DNA of 28,690 nucleotides from DTKY01 sp037440765. Its GTDB lineage: Bacteria > Acidobacteriota > Terriglobia > Bryobacterales > Bryobacteraceae. The translations under genes were made by a program, and so were the position numbers. How positions within the stretch are numbered: the first letter of the stretch is position 1; every line of letters starts with the position of its first letter. Shown here piece by piece: positions 14,750 to 24,146 of this stretch. Location of the stretch: positions 1-28,690 of the forward strand of contig JBBITL010000056.1 of NCBI GenBank assembly GCA_037440765.1, written 5' to 3'. A model generated the notes under the pieces. The model saw only the letters and a program-made list of their open reading frames with translations. It was not told where the DNA came from and did not search any database.

Positions 14750-17083
14750 ATGCTTGTAACCAAGCGGTTAGCCACTGTTTTCGCCGCTGCGGCGCTGCTG
14801 GTCTGGCTGACGGCCAGCCTTGAGGCCCGCACCCGGAAGGGAGACCAGCTTTACGCCCAGGGACGGCAGGCCGAGCAGAACCGCCAGTGGGACAAGGCGC
14901 TTGACCTCTACGGGCAGGCGCTCGCCACCGACGCCTCCGACGTGACCTACCAGATGGCATACCGGCGGGCGCGCTTCCAGGCCGGACAGTCCCAGGTGGA
15001 CCAGGCGAAGAAGTTGCGTGAAGAGGGCAAGCTGGAGGAGGCGCTGGAGGGGTACCAGCGGGCGCTGGTGATCGACCCGGCCTCGCCGGTCGCAGAACAG
15101 GAGACCCGCCGCACATTGGAGATGATCGAGGCGCGCGACCGGCAGAGGGCCGCCGGGCAGACGCCCCCCGACCGGCCTCTGCCGCCAGGCGCCGGCGCGC
15201 GGCGCGAGATCGACGACAGGCTGGCGGCGGTCATGGCGGTGCCTGAGCTGAGGCCGATCACCGCACTGCCACACAGCCTCAGGATCAACAACCAGACCCC
15301 GCGGGTCATGTTTGAGACAGTGACCAAGCTGGCCGGAGTGAACGTTCTGTTCGACCAGGACTTCAATCAGGTCGTCAATCAGCAGCCTCGCAGCCTGGAG
15401 CTCACCAATGTCTCCCTGGAAGACGCCCTGAACTACATCGCCCTGATGACGCGGTCCTTCTGGAAGCCAGTCAACTCCAACGTGATCTTCGTGACCGCCG
15501 ACAACCCGCAGAAGCGCAACGAGTTTGAGGAGCACGTCGCCAAGATCATCTTCCTGAACAACATCGGCACGGACAAGGACCTGGGCGAGGTTCTCACCGG
15601 AATCCGGCAACTGGTGCCCAACCTGCGCATGAGCCAGGTGAGTTCGCTCAATGCGCTGCTCATCCGCGGCACCGCCGACCAGGTGGCGCTGACCGAGATG
15701 ATGGTCCGCAACCTGGACCGGCCCAAGGCCGAGGTGGTGGTGGACGTGATCGTGATGGAGGCCAGCCGCAGCCGCACCCGAGACCTGGCGGCCGGCCTGA
15801 CGTCCGGCAACCAGCCCGGCATCAACATTACAGGCGGACTCACGGCGCGGACAACCGGGGAGGGACAGAACGCCACCACAGCTTCAGCGGTCACGCTGAA
15901 CCGGCTGGACAAGCTCTCCAGCCGCGACTTCTCGGTCACCCTGCCCGGGGCCGCGCTAAGAACCCTGATGAGCGACCGCAACGCGCGGGTGCTTCAGTCT
16001 CCCCAGGTGCGCGCCATCGACAACATGAAGGCCAGCCTCCGGATCGGCGACAAGGTGCCGTACTCCACGGGCGGGATTCAGCCGCTGCTCGGGCAGGTGG
16101 GGACCGGCGCCAGCTCGCTCTACAGCCAGTTCCAGTTCCTGGACGTGGGCGTGAACGTAGATATCACGCCCAAGATCCACGGAGACGACGAAGTGACGCT
16201 CCACGTCGAGCTGGAAATATCGAGCGTCAAGGAACGCATCGACATCGGCGGCATCTCTCAGCCCGTGGTGGGGCAGCGCCGGGTGGTGCACGACATCCGC
16301 CTGAAGGAGGGCGACATCAACCTGCTGGGCGGCCTGGTGCAGGAGGAAGAGAGCAAGAGTGTGTCCGGGATACCGGGACTGTCCAGCATACCGGTGGTCA
16401 GAAGGCTGTTCACCAGCGAGAGCATCGAACGCCGGGAGAGCGAACTTCTGATCGCCCTGGTTCCGCGGATCGTGCGGACGCCGGAGTTCGACGACCTGAG
16501 CTACAAGGGCATCGCCTCGGGCAACCTGAACACGGTGCGGCTGACCTACGCGAACAGGCAGCCGCCGCTGTCGGAACTGGCGCCCGTGCAGACGGAGCCC
16601 GCCCCGCAGGCGGCGCCTCCGTTGGCGCTCCCTCAACTGATCCCGCAGCCGGTTAAACCCGCCCCGCAGGCAGCGCGCGTGCTGCTGAGTCCGGAGAAGA
16701 TCCAGACGCAGCCTGGGGCGACGTTCACCGTTAATCTCCAGGCGGAGAACGTCAACGACCTGTTCTCCGCCCCGGTGCGGCTGAAATTCGACCCGAACGT
16801 GGTGCGTCTGAACGAGGTGACGCGCGGCAGCATGCTGGCGGCCGACGGCAAGGAGGTCCTGTTCACTCGCAATATCAGCAACGACACCGGTGACGCCACC
16901 ATCATGCTGAGCCGGATGCCGGGCAGCGTGGGAATCAGCGGCTCAGGGTCGCTCGTGACGCTGAGCTTCCAGGTGGTGGGCAGGGGCGTGACGGTGATCG
17001 CCGCGCCGCAGCTGTCATTCCAGGACTCGCGGGCCACAACCATTCTGACGGCCTCGCCGCAGGTCGCGGTGACCGTTCAATAG
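14750..17083 (+). CDS. Secretin (PilQ/GspD-like) with TPR and C-terminal cohesin-like domain
   Basis: 777-residue outer membrane secretin. In order: signal peptide (1-26, LATVFAAAALLVWLTASLEA), TPR-type repeats (about 27-125: YAQGRQAEQNRQWDKALDLY and KLREEGKLEEALEGYQRAL), STN/N0-like segment (about 175-250), NolW-like domain (about 255-325), secretin channel (about 390-572) ending in IPGLSSIPVVRRLFTSE and ESELLIALVPRIVRTPE, a Pro/Gln/Ala linker and a cohesin-like beta-sandwich (about 643-777). The TPR-secretin-cohesin layout is common in Acidobacteriota. I use ATG 14750 because GGGAG lies eight bases upstream; the ATG at 14735 lacks a site. Two pseudopilins follow after 10 bases. The assembly ATPase, platform protein and prepilin peptidase are not in the window. 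Confidence 0.92.
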   Translation: MLVTKRLATVFAAAALLVWLTASLEARTRKGDQLYAQGRQAEQNRQWDKALDLYGQALATDASDVTYQMAYRRARFQAGQSQVDQAKKLREEGKLEEALEGYQRALVIDPASPVAEQETRRTLEMIEARDRQRAAGQTPPDRPLPPGAGARREIDDRLAAVMAVPELRPITALPHSLRINNQTPRVMFETVTKLAGVNVLFDQDFNQVVNQQPRSLELTNVSLEDALNYIALMTRSFWKPVNSNVIFVTADNPQKRNEFEEHVAKIIFLNNIGTDKDLGEVLTGIRQLVPNLRMSQVSSLNALLIRGTADQVALTEMMVRNLDRPKAEVVVDVIVMEASRSRTRDLAAGLTSGNQPGINITGGLTARTTGEGQNATTASAVTLNRLDKLSSRDFSVTLPGAALRTLMSDRNARVLQSPQVRAIDNMKASLRIGDKVPYSTGGIQPLLGQVGTGASSLYSQFQFLDVGVNVDITPKIHGDDEVTLHVELEISSVKERIDIGGISQPVVGQRRVVHDIRLKEGDINLLGGLVQEEESKSVSGIPGLSSIPVVRRLFTSESIERRESELLIALVPRIVRTPEFDDLSYKGIASGNLNTVRLTYANRQPPLSELAPVQTEPAPQAAPPLALPQLIPQPVKPAPQAARVLLSPEKIQTQPGATFTVNLQAENVNDLFSAPVRLKFDPNVVRLNEVTRGSMLAADGKEVLFTRNISNDTGDATIMLSRMPGSVGISGSGSLVTLSFQVVGRGVTVIAAPQLSFQDSRATTILTASPQVAVTVQ

Positions 17084-17093
17084 GGGGGCTGGC

Positions 17094-17558
17094 ATGCGCT
17101 TCGGCAACCGGCGCGGGCTGACGCTTATCGAGCTGATAGTGGCCTTCACCATCATGGCCCTGCTGACGTCGATGGCGGTGCCGCTGGCGCGCTACAAGGT
17201 CCGGCGGGACCGGGAGCGGGAGCTGCGCTATGCGCTGCGCGACATGCGCACGGCCATCGACAAGTACAAGGACCTGGCTGACCGCAACCAGCTCGGCCCG
17301 CTCGACGCCGATTCGGACGGATACCCGGAGAGCCTGGAGATGCTGGTTGAAGGCGTGCGGCTCGCCGGGACGGTGGACAAGAAGATCCGGCTGCTCAGGA
17401 GGATTCCAAAGGACCCCATGACGAACTCCTTCGACTGGGGCCTGCGCAGCACGCGGGACGATCCCAAGGCGACCAGTTGGGGCGGGCAGAACGTGTTCGA
17501 CGTGTATTCGAAGACCTGGGAGAAGGCGGGCGATGGCACTCCGTATTCGGAATGGTAG
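17094..17558 (+). CDS. Type II/IV pseudopilin, first copy
   Basis: 154-residue prepilin-like protein. The processing site is RRG-LTLIELIVAF with the required Glu at +5, followed by a hydrophobic helix of about 20 residues; Leu replaces the more usual Phe at +1. The globular part carries IPKDPMTN, a GspG-like element (DPMTNSFDW), and the C-terminus is DGTPYSEW. It starts 10 bases after the secretin stop and overlaps the next pseudopilin gene by 26 bases, so the three genes form one unit. It is probably a pseudopilus subunit feeding the secretin. Confidence 0.9.
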   Translation: MRFGNRRGLTLIELIVAFTIMALLTSMAVPLARYKVRRDRERELRYALRDMRTAIDKYKDLADRNQLGPLDADSDGYPESLEMLVEGVRLAGTVDKKIRLLRRIPKDPMTNSFDWGLRSTRDDPKATSWGGQNVFDVYSKTWEKAGDGTPYSEW

Positions 17559-17946
17559 CGGGCTCCGGCGCGGCTTCACGCTGGTCGAGCTGATGATCGT
17601 GATGACCGTGGTGACGGTCATCATCTCGCTGGCGGTTCCGATGTACCGGAAGGCGATCGTGCGCGCCAAGGAGAGCGTGCTGCGCAACAACCTGTTCACC
17701 ATCCGCACGCTGATCGACGAGTACACCTTCGACAAGCAGAAAGCCCCGCAGACGCTGGAGGACCTGGTGCGGGAGGGCTACCTGCGGCAGGTCCCTATCG
17801 ACCCGATCACCAACTCCAACCAGACCTGGCGGATCATCATGGAGGACGCGCTTTCGAGCGTGAACCAGACCGAGCCGGGCATATTCGACGTGCGCAGCGG
17901 CTCGGACCAGACCAGCCTGGAAGGCACCCCCTACTCGGACTGGTGA
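17533..17946 (+). CDS. Type II/IV pseudopilin (GspG-like), second copy
   Basis: 137-residue prepilin-like protein with a canonical site RRG-FTLVELMIVMTVVTVII (Glu at +5). The body has LEDLVREGYLRQVPIDPITN, close to major pseudopilin GspG, and the C-terminus EGTPYSDW nearly repeats the ending of the preceding gene. The ATG at 17533 lies 26 bases inside the upstream gene in another frame, indicating coupled translation. The shared ending and shared (D)P(M/I)TNS element suggest the pair arose by tandem duplication and then diverged. Confidence 0.92.
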   Translation: MALRIRNGSGLRRGFTLVELMIVMTVVTVIISLAVPMYRKAIVRAKESVLRNNLFTIRTLIDEYTFDKQKAPQTLEDLVREGYLRQVPIDPITNSNQTWRIIMEDALSSVNQTEPGIFDVRSGSDQTSLEGTPYSDW

Positions 17947-17986
17947 CCGGCGGCAGGCTTCAGCGGAGGCGAGATGGCGGGCTGGG

Positions 17987-19204
17987 TCACCTCGCCGAGA
18001 CGGCTTCAGCTTTCTGCTCGTCCAGGGCAGAGAGGGCGTCCACGCCGCCACGCCCGGCCTGGTGGACGGCGGCCGCGCCCAGCGCCAGGATCACGGCTGT
18101 CACGGCGATGGCGAGGGTGAACCCGCCGGTAACGTCATGGATCCAGCCCCCGAACGCAGGCCCGGTCAGCCCGGAGAATCCGTAAGCCAGGAATATGAAC
18201 GGGTAGATGCTGCCCAGGCGCGTGTGACCGAAGGCCGCCGCAACCTGGGCGGCATAAAGCACGAAGCAGGCTCCGAAGCAGAACCCGGCGACCGCCGCCA
18301 TCCAGACGAAGGTTGCGGCGGACTCGGCGGCGCCGAGCGCCACGATCGAACTCAGCAGGGCCAGCAGCGAAATCGGAAGCACCGCCCGCCCGAAACGGTC
18401 GTGAAGCCAGCCCCACCCTACGCGCCCGGCGGCGTTGCCGATAGCAAAGACCTGGATGCTCAATATGGCCTTGTCGGCGGGCAGGCCCGCGTGCAGGCCC
18501 ATGGGCCCGAGGTTGCCCACCACGAGCAGGCCCCCGAAGGTGCCCGCGAATATGCCGATGGCCATCGCCCGGAACTCGCGCGAGGCCAGCAGCACGCGCA
18601 GCGGCACGAACTGCTGCGCCCCGGCGATTACCGGAGCAGGAGTGCTAAGAAGCAGCGCTCCGGCCAGGACCGCGGCGCCGTACGCCAGACCCACCAGGCG
18701 GAAGATCTCCAGCACCGGGACACCGCGCGCCAGCAGGCTGCCGGCAACGCCTGACAGCAGGACGGCGCCGCCGCCGAATCCAGCCACCGCCATGCCCGTG
18801 ATGAGCCCCTTGTGCCGCGGGAACCAGCGCACGCAGGTAGCCAGCGGGCACACGTATCCGAAACCAGTCCCCACACCCACCAGCACGCCCAGACTGGCCA
18901 GCAGCAGCGGATACGACCCGCCGGAGAGCGACGCCGTCAGATAGCCGGCGCCGAACAGCACGGCCCCGATGGCCGCCACCGGACGAGGCCCCCGGGATTC
19001 CTGCATCCTGCCCGCGAACACCATGGCGGTGGTGAACACAGCTATGGCGAGTCCGAAGATGAACCCCGCCTGTCCGCCTGTCAGGCCGTGTTCGTTCTTG
19101 AGCGCCGGCACAAACGCGCTCCAGGCGTAGATGGCGCCCAGGCAGGTCTGTATCACCAGAGACGCGCCAAGCACTACCCAGCGCGTCATCGGCGGTCTAC
19201 GCAT
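17987..19204 (-). CDS. MFS transporter, OFA (oxalate/formate antiporter-like) family
   Basis: 405-residue integral membrane transporter with about 12 spans. The N-terminus RWVVLGASLVIQTCLGAIYAWSAF is the OFA signature, followed by GxxFGLxI and GxGxGFGYVCPL near span 4, and WFPRHKGLITGMAVAGFGGG, also typical of the family. The second half has YPFIFLAYGFSGLTGPAFGG. OFA members carry organic anions such as oxalate, formate or lactate; the substrate here is unknown. I start at ATG 19204 because GGAGG lies eight bases upstream; ATG 19219 would add five residues with no site. It is convergent with the pseudopilin gene, and 17947-17986 shows no clear terminator. Confidence 0.9.
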   Translation of the reverse strand: MRRPPMTRWVVLGASLVIQTCLGAIYAWSAFVPALKNEHGLTGGQAGFIFGLAIAVFTTAMVFAGRMQESRGPRPVAAIGAVLFGAGYLTASLSGGSYPLLLASLGVLVGVGTGFGYVCPLATCVRWFPRHKGLITGMAVAGFGGGAVLLSGVAGSLLARGVPVLEIFRLVGLAYGAAVLAGALLLSTPAPVIAGAQQFVPLRVLLASREFRAMAIGIFAGTFGGLLVVGNLGPMGLHAGLPADKAILSIQVFAIGNAAGRVGWGWLHDRFGRAVLPISLLALLSSIVALGAAESAATFVWMAAVAGFCFGACFVLYAAQVAAAFGHTRLGSIYPFIFLAYGFSGLTGPAFGGWIHDVTGGFTLAIAVTAVILALGAAAVHQAGRGGVDALSALDEQKAEAVSAR

Positions 19205-19334
19205 ACACATGTCCTCCATCCGGAACCCGACTGTGTGACTACAGGAGGCTGGCGCGAAGCCCGCGGCAGCCTAGATGAACAATGGTAGCATGCCGCGAGG
19301 CGCGGTTCTGCTAGCATGGAATTCTCGCTTACCC

Positions 19335-20441
19335 GTGATTGTCAAGACTCAGCAGGTGCGATTCGACTCGCTGCCGCTCGACTGCGGGGCGAATCTCAGC
19401 CAGGTCGATGTCGCCTATGAGACCTGCGGCACGCTCAACGCCGCCCGGTCCAACGCGATCCTGATCCTGCACGCGCTCACCGGCGACGCGCACGTGGCGG
19501 GCATAAGCGAAGAGACAGGCAAGCCCGGCTGGTGGGACAACTCAGTGGGGCCCGGCAGGGCTTTCGACACGGACAAGTACTTCATCATCTGCTCCAATGT
19601 CCTGGGCGGGTGCCGGGGGACGACCGGACCTTCGTCCATCGACCCGGCCGCCGGCGCGCACTACGCAATGTCATTCCCGGTGATCACCATCGCCGACATG
19701 GTGCGGCTCCAGAAGAGACTGGTCGACCATCTGGGGATTGAACGCCTGCTGGCCGTGGCAGGCGGCTCGATGGGCGGCATGCAGGCCCTGGAGTGGGCGG
19801 TCGCCTATCCGGAGGCGATGGCCGCGGTTATCCCGATCGCAACCACTTCGCGGCACAGCGCGCAGCAGATCGCCTTCAACGAGGTGGGGCGGCAGGCCAT
19901 CATGGCCGACCCGGACTGGAACCAGGGAAACTACTACGGCGGCAGGCCCCCGGCGCGCGGCCTGTCGGTGGCCCGCATGGTGGGCCATATCACCTACATG
20001 AGCGACGAGTCGATGCGCGATAAGTTCGGCCGCCGCCTGCGGGAGAAGGACCGCTACGGCTTCGATTTCTCGGTGGACTTCGAGGTGGAGAGTTACCTCA
20101 GATACCGCGGCGCGCAGTTTGTCGAGCGCTTCGACGCCAACTCCTACCTCTACATCACCAAAGCCCTGGACTACTTCGACCTGGCCAACGGGCGCGGGAC
20201 TCTGGCCGACGTGCTGGGCCGGACGGCGGCGCGGTTCCTGGTGATCAGCTTCACCTCGGACTGGCTCTACCCCACCTACCAGTCGCTCGAAGTGGTCAAG
20301 GCGCTCAAGAGCCGCAACCGCGACGTGGCCTACTGCGAGTTGACCTCCAACTACGGCCACGACGCCTTCCTGGTGGATATCAGCGAGCAGGCCGGGATCC
20401 TGCGCGGATTCCTTGCCAGCACCTTCCGGGAGCAGCGCTGA
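19335..20441 (+). CDS. metX: Homoserine O-acetyltransferase
   Basis: Alpha/beta-hydrolase that acetylates (or succinylates) homoserine in methionine synthesis. The triad is Ser145 in GGSMGGMQALEW, Asp309 in FTSDWLYP and His342 in NYGHDAF; ILHALTGDAH and CRGTTGPSS are also family-typical. Length is 368 residues from GTG 19335 (VIVKTQQVRF aligns with the usual MetX start). The frame is open to an ATG at 19275, but the extra 20 residues do not look like the family. A TAGCAT box at 19312-19317 would place transcription about ten bases before the GTG. Acetyl versus succinyl preference cannot be read reliably from sequence. Confidence 0.93.
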   Translation: MIVKTQQVRFDSLPLDCGANLSQVDVAYETCGTLNAARSNAILILHALTGDAHVAGISEETGKPGWWDNSVGPGRAFDTDKYFIICSNVLGGCRGTTGPSSIDPAAGAHYAMSFPVITIADMVRLQKRLVDHLGIERLLAVAGGSMGGMQALEWAVAYPEAMAAVIPIATTSRHSAQQIAFNEVGRQAIMADPDWNQGNYYGGRPPARGLSVARMVGHITYMSDESMRDKFGRRLREKDRYGFDFSVDFEVESYLRYRGAQFVERFDANSYLYITKALDYFDLANGRGTLADVLGRTAARFLVISFTSDWLYPTYQSLEVVKALKSRNRDVAYCELTSNYGHDAFLVDISEQAGILRGFLASTFREQR

Positions 20442-20443
20442 AG

Positions 20444-21073
20444 ATGTCCGCCCTGATCCGTGCCGGCGAGCGCCCCTTCGTGCGGGAGATACTCGGCCGC
20501 AGCGACTTCGCCATCATCGGCGGCCTGGTCGAGCCGGACACCAAAGTTCTGGACCTGGGCTGCGGCGACGGCGAGTTGTTGCAATGGCTGGCGGAGAACA
20601 AGGGGGTGCAGGGCCGCGGCATCGAAATCAGCAGCGCCCGGGTGCAGCAGGCCATCCGCCGGGGTGTCTCGGTTTACCAGGGGGACATCGACCAGGGGCT
20701 GGCCGATTACCCGGACCAGGCCTTCGATTACGTCATTCTCAGCCAGACCTTGCAGGAGACAAGGCGCCCTCTGGCCGCGCTGAAGGAGATGCTGCGGGTG
20801 GGACGTCACGCGATTGTGACCTTCCCCAACTTCGGCCACTGGCGCGTGCGCCTGTCGCACCTGGTCAGCGGGCGCGCGCCGAAGACCAGCCTGTTTCCCT
20901 ACAACTGGTACGACTCGCCCAACATTCACTTCCTCACGGTGAAGGACTTCGAGGAGGTGGTGCGGCTGGAGGGCTGGTCCGTCGAGCGGGAGATCTTCAT
21001 CTCCGGCCACTACCTGGGCCGGTTCATGGCGAACCTGATGGCCGAGGTGGCGGTGTTCCTGGTGAAGAAGTAG
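20444..21073 (+). CDS. metW: Methionine biosynthesis protein MetW
   Basis: 209-residue SAM-dependent methyltransferase-like protein, the constant partner of MetX. The SAM motif is VLDLGCGDGELLQWL, followed by RGIEIS, VYQGDIDQGLADYPDQAFDYVILSQTLQ and the MetW-typical FPNFGHWRVRLSHLVSGRAPKT. It starts two bases after the metX stop. In other bacteria MetW is reported to be needed for full MetX activity; its own reaction is not settled. It is convergent with the vapC-like gene, 15 bases between stops. Confidence 0.95.
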   Translation: MSALIRAGERPFVREILGRSDFAIIGGLVEPDTKVLDLGCGDGELLQWLAENKGVQGRGIEISSARVQQAIRRGVSVYQGDIDQGLADYPDQAFDYVILSQTLQETRRPLAALKEMLRVGRHAIVTFPNFGHWRVRLSHLVSGRAPKTSLFPYNWYDSPNIHFLTVKDFEEVVRLEGWSVEREIFISGHYLGRFMANLMAEVAVFLVKK

Positions 21074-21088
21074 GGGGCCCCGGCGAGG

Positions 21089-21463
21089 TCACCAGACGGT
21101 GGGACGGTAGTGCCTGCGAATCCTCTCGTCTCTTGTGACCAGTGGCGAGCCGGCGGCCCTCGCGTTCGCCACGATCAGCCGGTCGAAGAGGTCGCGCCCC
21201 CAATTCTCCTTCAATGCTTGCCTGACGACGTGATGGAAGACCATGTCGCAAACCCGCAAACCGAGATCCCCCCTGAGGGCCTCCACGAGCTTGAGGGCGG
21301 AGGGGCGAAGGCGGCCGATCTCATGGAGAAACTCCACTTCCAGGACCGCCGCGGGAGAAGCAACCAGATCCTCCTCCTCGATGATCCTGCGGGCGGCGGG
21401 GCTGAGCTTGCCGGTCTGGCCGAGGTAGAGCGTGACCAGGACGTGGGTGTCGAGGTAAATCAT
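21089..21463 (-). CDS. VapC-type PIN-domain toxin
   Basis: 124-residue PIN nuclease toxin of a type II toxin-antitoxin pair. The acidic residues are Asp5 (IYLDTHVLV), Glu42/Glu44 (VLEVEFLHEIG), Asp91/Asp94 (WGRDLFDRLIVANA) and Asp112 (LVTRDERI), in the usual order. VapC enzymes cleave RNA, often tRNA or rRNA loops; the target here is unknown. ATG 21463 overlaps the antitoxin stop (ATGA), which decides the start over the in-frame ATG at 21490. Confidence 0.92.
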   Translation of the reverse strand: MIYLDTHVLVTLYLGQTGKLSPAARRIIEEEDLVASPAAVLEVEFLHEIGRLRPSALKLVEALRGDLGLRVCDMVFHHVVRQALKENWGRDLFDRLIVANARAAGSPLVTRDERIRRHYRPTVW

Positions 21464-21687
21464 CTCAATCCCGTCCAGTGCGAGGACCAATCCATCCCCG
21501 CGATCTCATCCGGATCGCCCCGGAAGCCGCTCCTCTTCTTCAGGCGGCTCAGTTTGGGCACGCGCTTCTCCGGCACGATCCGCACAACAGCTCCCTTTCT
21601 CACCACCTCAACCGGCGTGCCCGTGCTGATCGCCTGGTCGAGAATCCTGTAGACGTCCTCTCGAAGTCTTGACGCGGTGATACGCAT
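21460..21687 (-). CDS. Phd/YefM-like antitoxin of the VapC toxin
   Basis: 75-residue antitoxin. The N-terminal DNA-binding part (MRITASRLREDVYRILDQAI, then TPVEVVRKGAVVRIVPE) fits Phd/YefM-type antitoxins. The C-terminal part (RGDPDEIAGMDWSSHW) would wrap the toxin. ATG 21687 has GGGGAGG six bases upstream. The gene precedes the toxin and overlaps it by four bases. It probably represses its own promoter through the palindrome at 21713-21745. Confidence 0.88.
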   Translation of the reverse strand: MRITASRLREDVYRILDQAISTGTPVEVVRKGAVVRIVPEKRVPKLSRLKKRSGFRGDPDEIAGMDWSSHWTGLR

Positions 21688-21709
21688 GGCGGCCTCCCCA
21701 CACCAGCAT

Positions 21710-21745
21710 ATCATACGTACGAATCGACCTATCGTACGTACGTAT
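21710..21745 (-). promoter_or_regulatory. Palindromic operator/promoter of the toxin-antitoxin pair
   Basis: ATACGTACGA (21713-21722) faces TCGTACGTACGTAT (21732-21745), an inverted repeat with nine matching bases per arm and a centre of about nine bases. On the minus strand TATGAT (21715-21710) is a good -10 box overlapping the proximal arm, so binding of the antitoxin complex would block transcription. No clear -35 is seen. The CGTA units are repeated within the distal arm. Confidence 0.6.
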
Positions 21746-21759
21746 CTTGCTGATTGCCT

Positions 21760-21918
21760 TCAGGCCTTGAAGATGGCGTAGTAGATGACGTAGAACCAGC
21801 TCAGGATGCCGTGGATGATGGCCCACAGGATCGATTTGTTCGCGGACCACGAGATGGCGATAGCCAGCGCGCTGCCGAACGTGATGCCGCTGCGGGCGGC
21901 TTCATGCTGTATTGCCAC
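21760..21918 (-). CDS. Small 52-residue membrane protein
   Basis: Short gene with GTG start at 21918 and a strong AGGAGGT site eight bases upstream. The product begins AIQHEAARSGITFGSALAIA and ends WFYVIYYAIFKA: two hydrophobic stretches (about 12-22 and 29-50) separated by ISWSANKS. The ribosome site, compact composition and the Trp/Tyr-rich second span argue that it is real. I recall similar 50-60-residue proteins with a FGS..AI.ISWS.NKSILWAIIHG pattern in diverse bacteria, but I know of no function. It is divergent from the GntR gene; a TACAAT box lies shortly before its ribosome site. Confidence 0.72.
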   Translation of the reverse strand: MAIQHEAARSGITFGSALAIAISWSANKSILWAIIHGILSWFYVIYYAIFKA

Positions 21919-21994
21919 GTGAAGAGACCTCCTGGATGAGATTGTAGACCGCGGGGGGCGGCCGGGTATAGAATCGGGTGTTGTCGAAACGCCG

Positions 21995-22732
21995 ATGATT
22001 CCCGAGGAAGGCAGGTCCCAAACCGAGCGCGTGGTGTTGACGCTGCGCCAGATGGTGCTGCGTGGAGAGTTCCGCCCCGGCGAGCGGCTGGCGGAACTGA
22101 CGCTGGTGCCGCTGCTGAACGCTTCCCGCACCCCCGTGCGCCTTGCTCTTGAGCGGCTCGCGCACCAAGGGCTCCTGGACGCGCTGCCAAGCGGAGGTTT
22201 CCGGGTTCGCAGTTTCACCGTGCAGGACATACGCGACGCCATCGAGATCCGCGGAGTGCTGGAGGGAACTGCGGCGCGCATGGCCGCCGAGAGGCTCACC
22301 TCTCCGGATGAGGTGGAGGAACTGCGCAGCAGCGTGCGTGAGATGGAGGGTCTGTATCCGGAGGACCTGGACCGGTTCGTCAGCTACATCGAGCTGAACA
22401 TCGTCTTCCACCACGCGCTTTGGCGGCTGGCCAGGAGCCCCATGCTGTCGCGCGCTCTGGAGTCGGTCTCCGCCCTGCCGTTCGCCGAGCCCGGCGCGCT
22501 GGTTTTCGAAGGGGACGGAGGCGAGCCGCGAAGAGAATCCCGCCGGTCGATCATCGCGCTGGAGCACCACCGGGCTATCGCGGAGGCCATCGGAAACCGG
22601 GAGGGCGGGCGCGCCGAGTCCCTGGCGCGGGAGCACTCCCGGATGGCGTGGCGGAACCTGGAGCTGGCCTTGCGGGACAAGGACAAGCTCCACCAGATGC
22701 CCGGCGCGTCGCTGATCAGGATCGGCGAGTAA
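21995..22732 (+). CDS. GntR-family transcriptional regulator, FCD (FadR) subgroup
   Basis: 245-residue regulator. Residues about 8-75 are the winged helix (LRQMVLRGEFRPGERLAE, SRTPVRLALERLAHQGLL, PSGGFRVR). Residues about 85-225 are the all-helical FCD ligand-binding domain, with DAIEIRGVLEGTAARMAAE, FHHALWRLA and EHHRAIAEAI supplying candidate metal and ligand contacts. Such regulators usually sense organic acids or sugar acids. The ATG at 21995 has no Shine-Dalgarno; TATAGAAT at 21967-21974 would be a close promoter. The target is unknown. It is convergent with thiC, so nothing downstream on its strand identifies its regulon. Confidence 0.92.
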   Translation: MIPEEGRSQTERVVLTLRQMVLRGEFRPGERLAELTLVPLLNASRTPVRLALERLAHQGLLDALPSGGFRVRSFTVQDIRDAIEIRGVLEGTAARMAAERLTSPDEVEELRSSVREMEGLYPEDLDRFVSYIELNIVFHHALWRLARSPMLSRALESVSALPFAEPGALVFEGDGGEPRRESRRSIIALEHHRAIAEAIGNREGGRAESLAREHSRMAWRNLELALRDKDKLHQMPGASLIRIGE

Positions 22733-22762
22733 CAGCAGGGTCGCGGGGCCGCGGCGCAGCAG

Positions 22763-24112
<1,350 letters not shown>

Positions 24113-24146
24113 ACCGGCTCCTAAGATTGCCCTCTGACTACCTCGA

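Noticed and set aside
21713..21745. CGTA repeats considered as a CRISPR or simple repeat array
   Set aside because: The repeated unit is four bases inside one inverted repeat directly upstream of a toxin-antitoxin pair; an operator explains it better.
24113..24146. TPP riboswitch expected before thiC
   Set aside because: Only 34 bases separate recJ and thiC, too few for the THI element, and no CTGAGA-like core is visible there.
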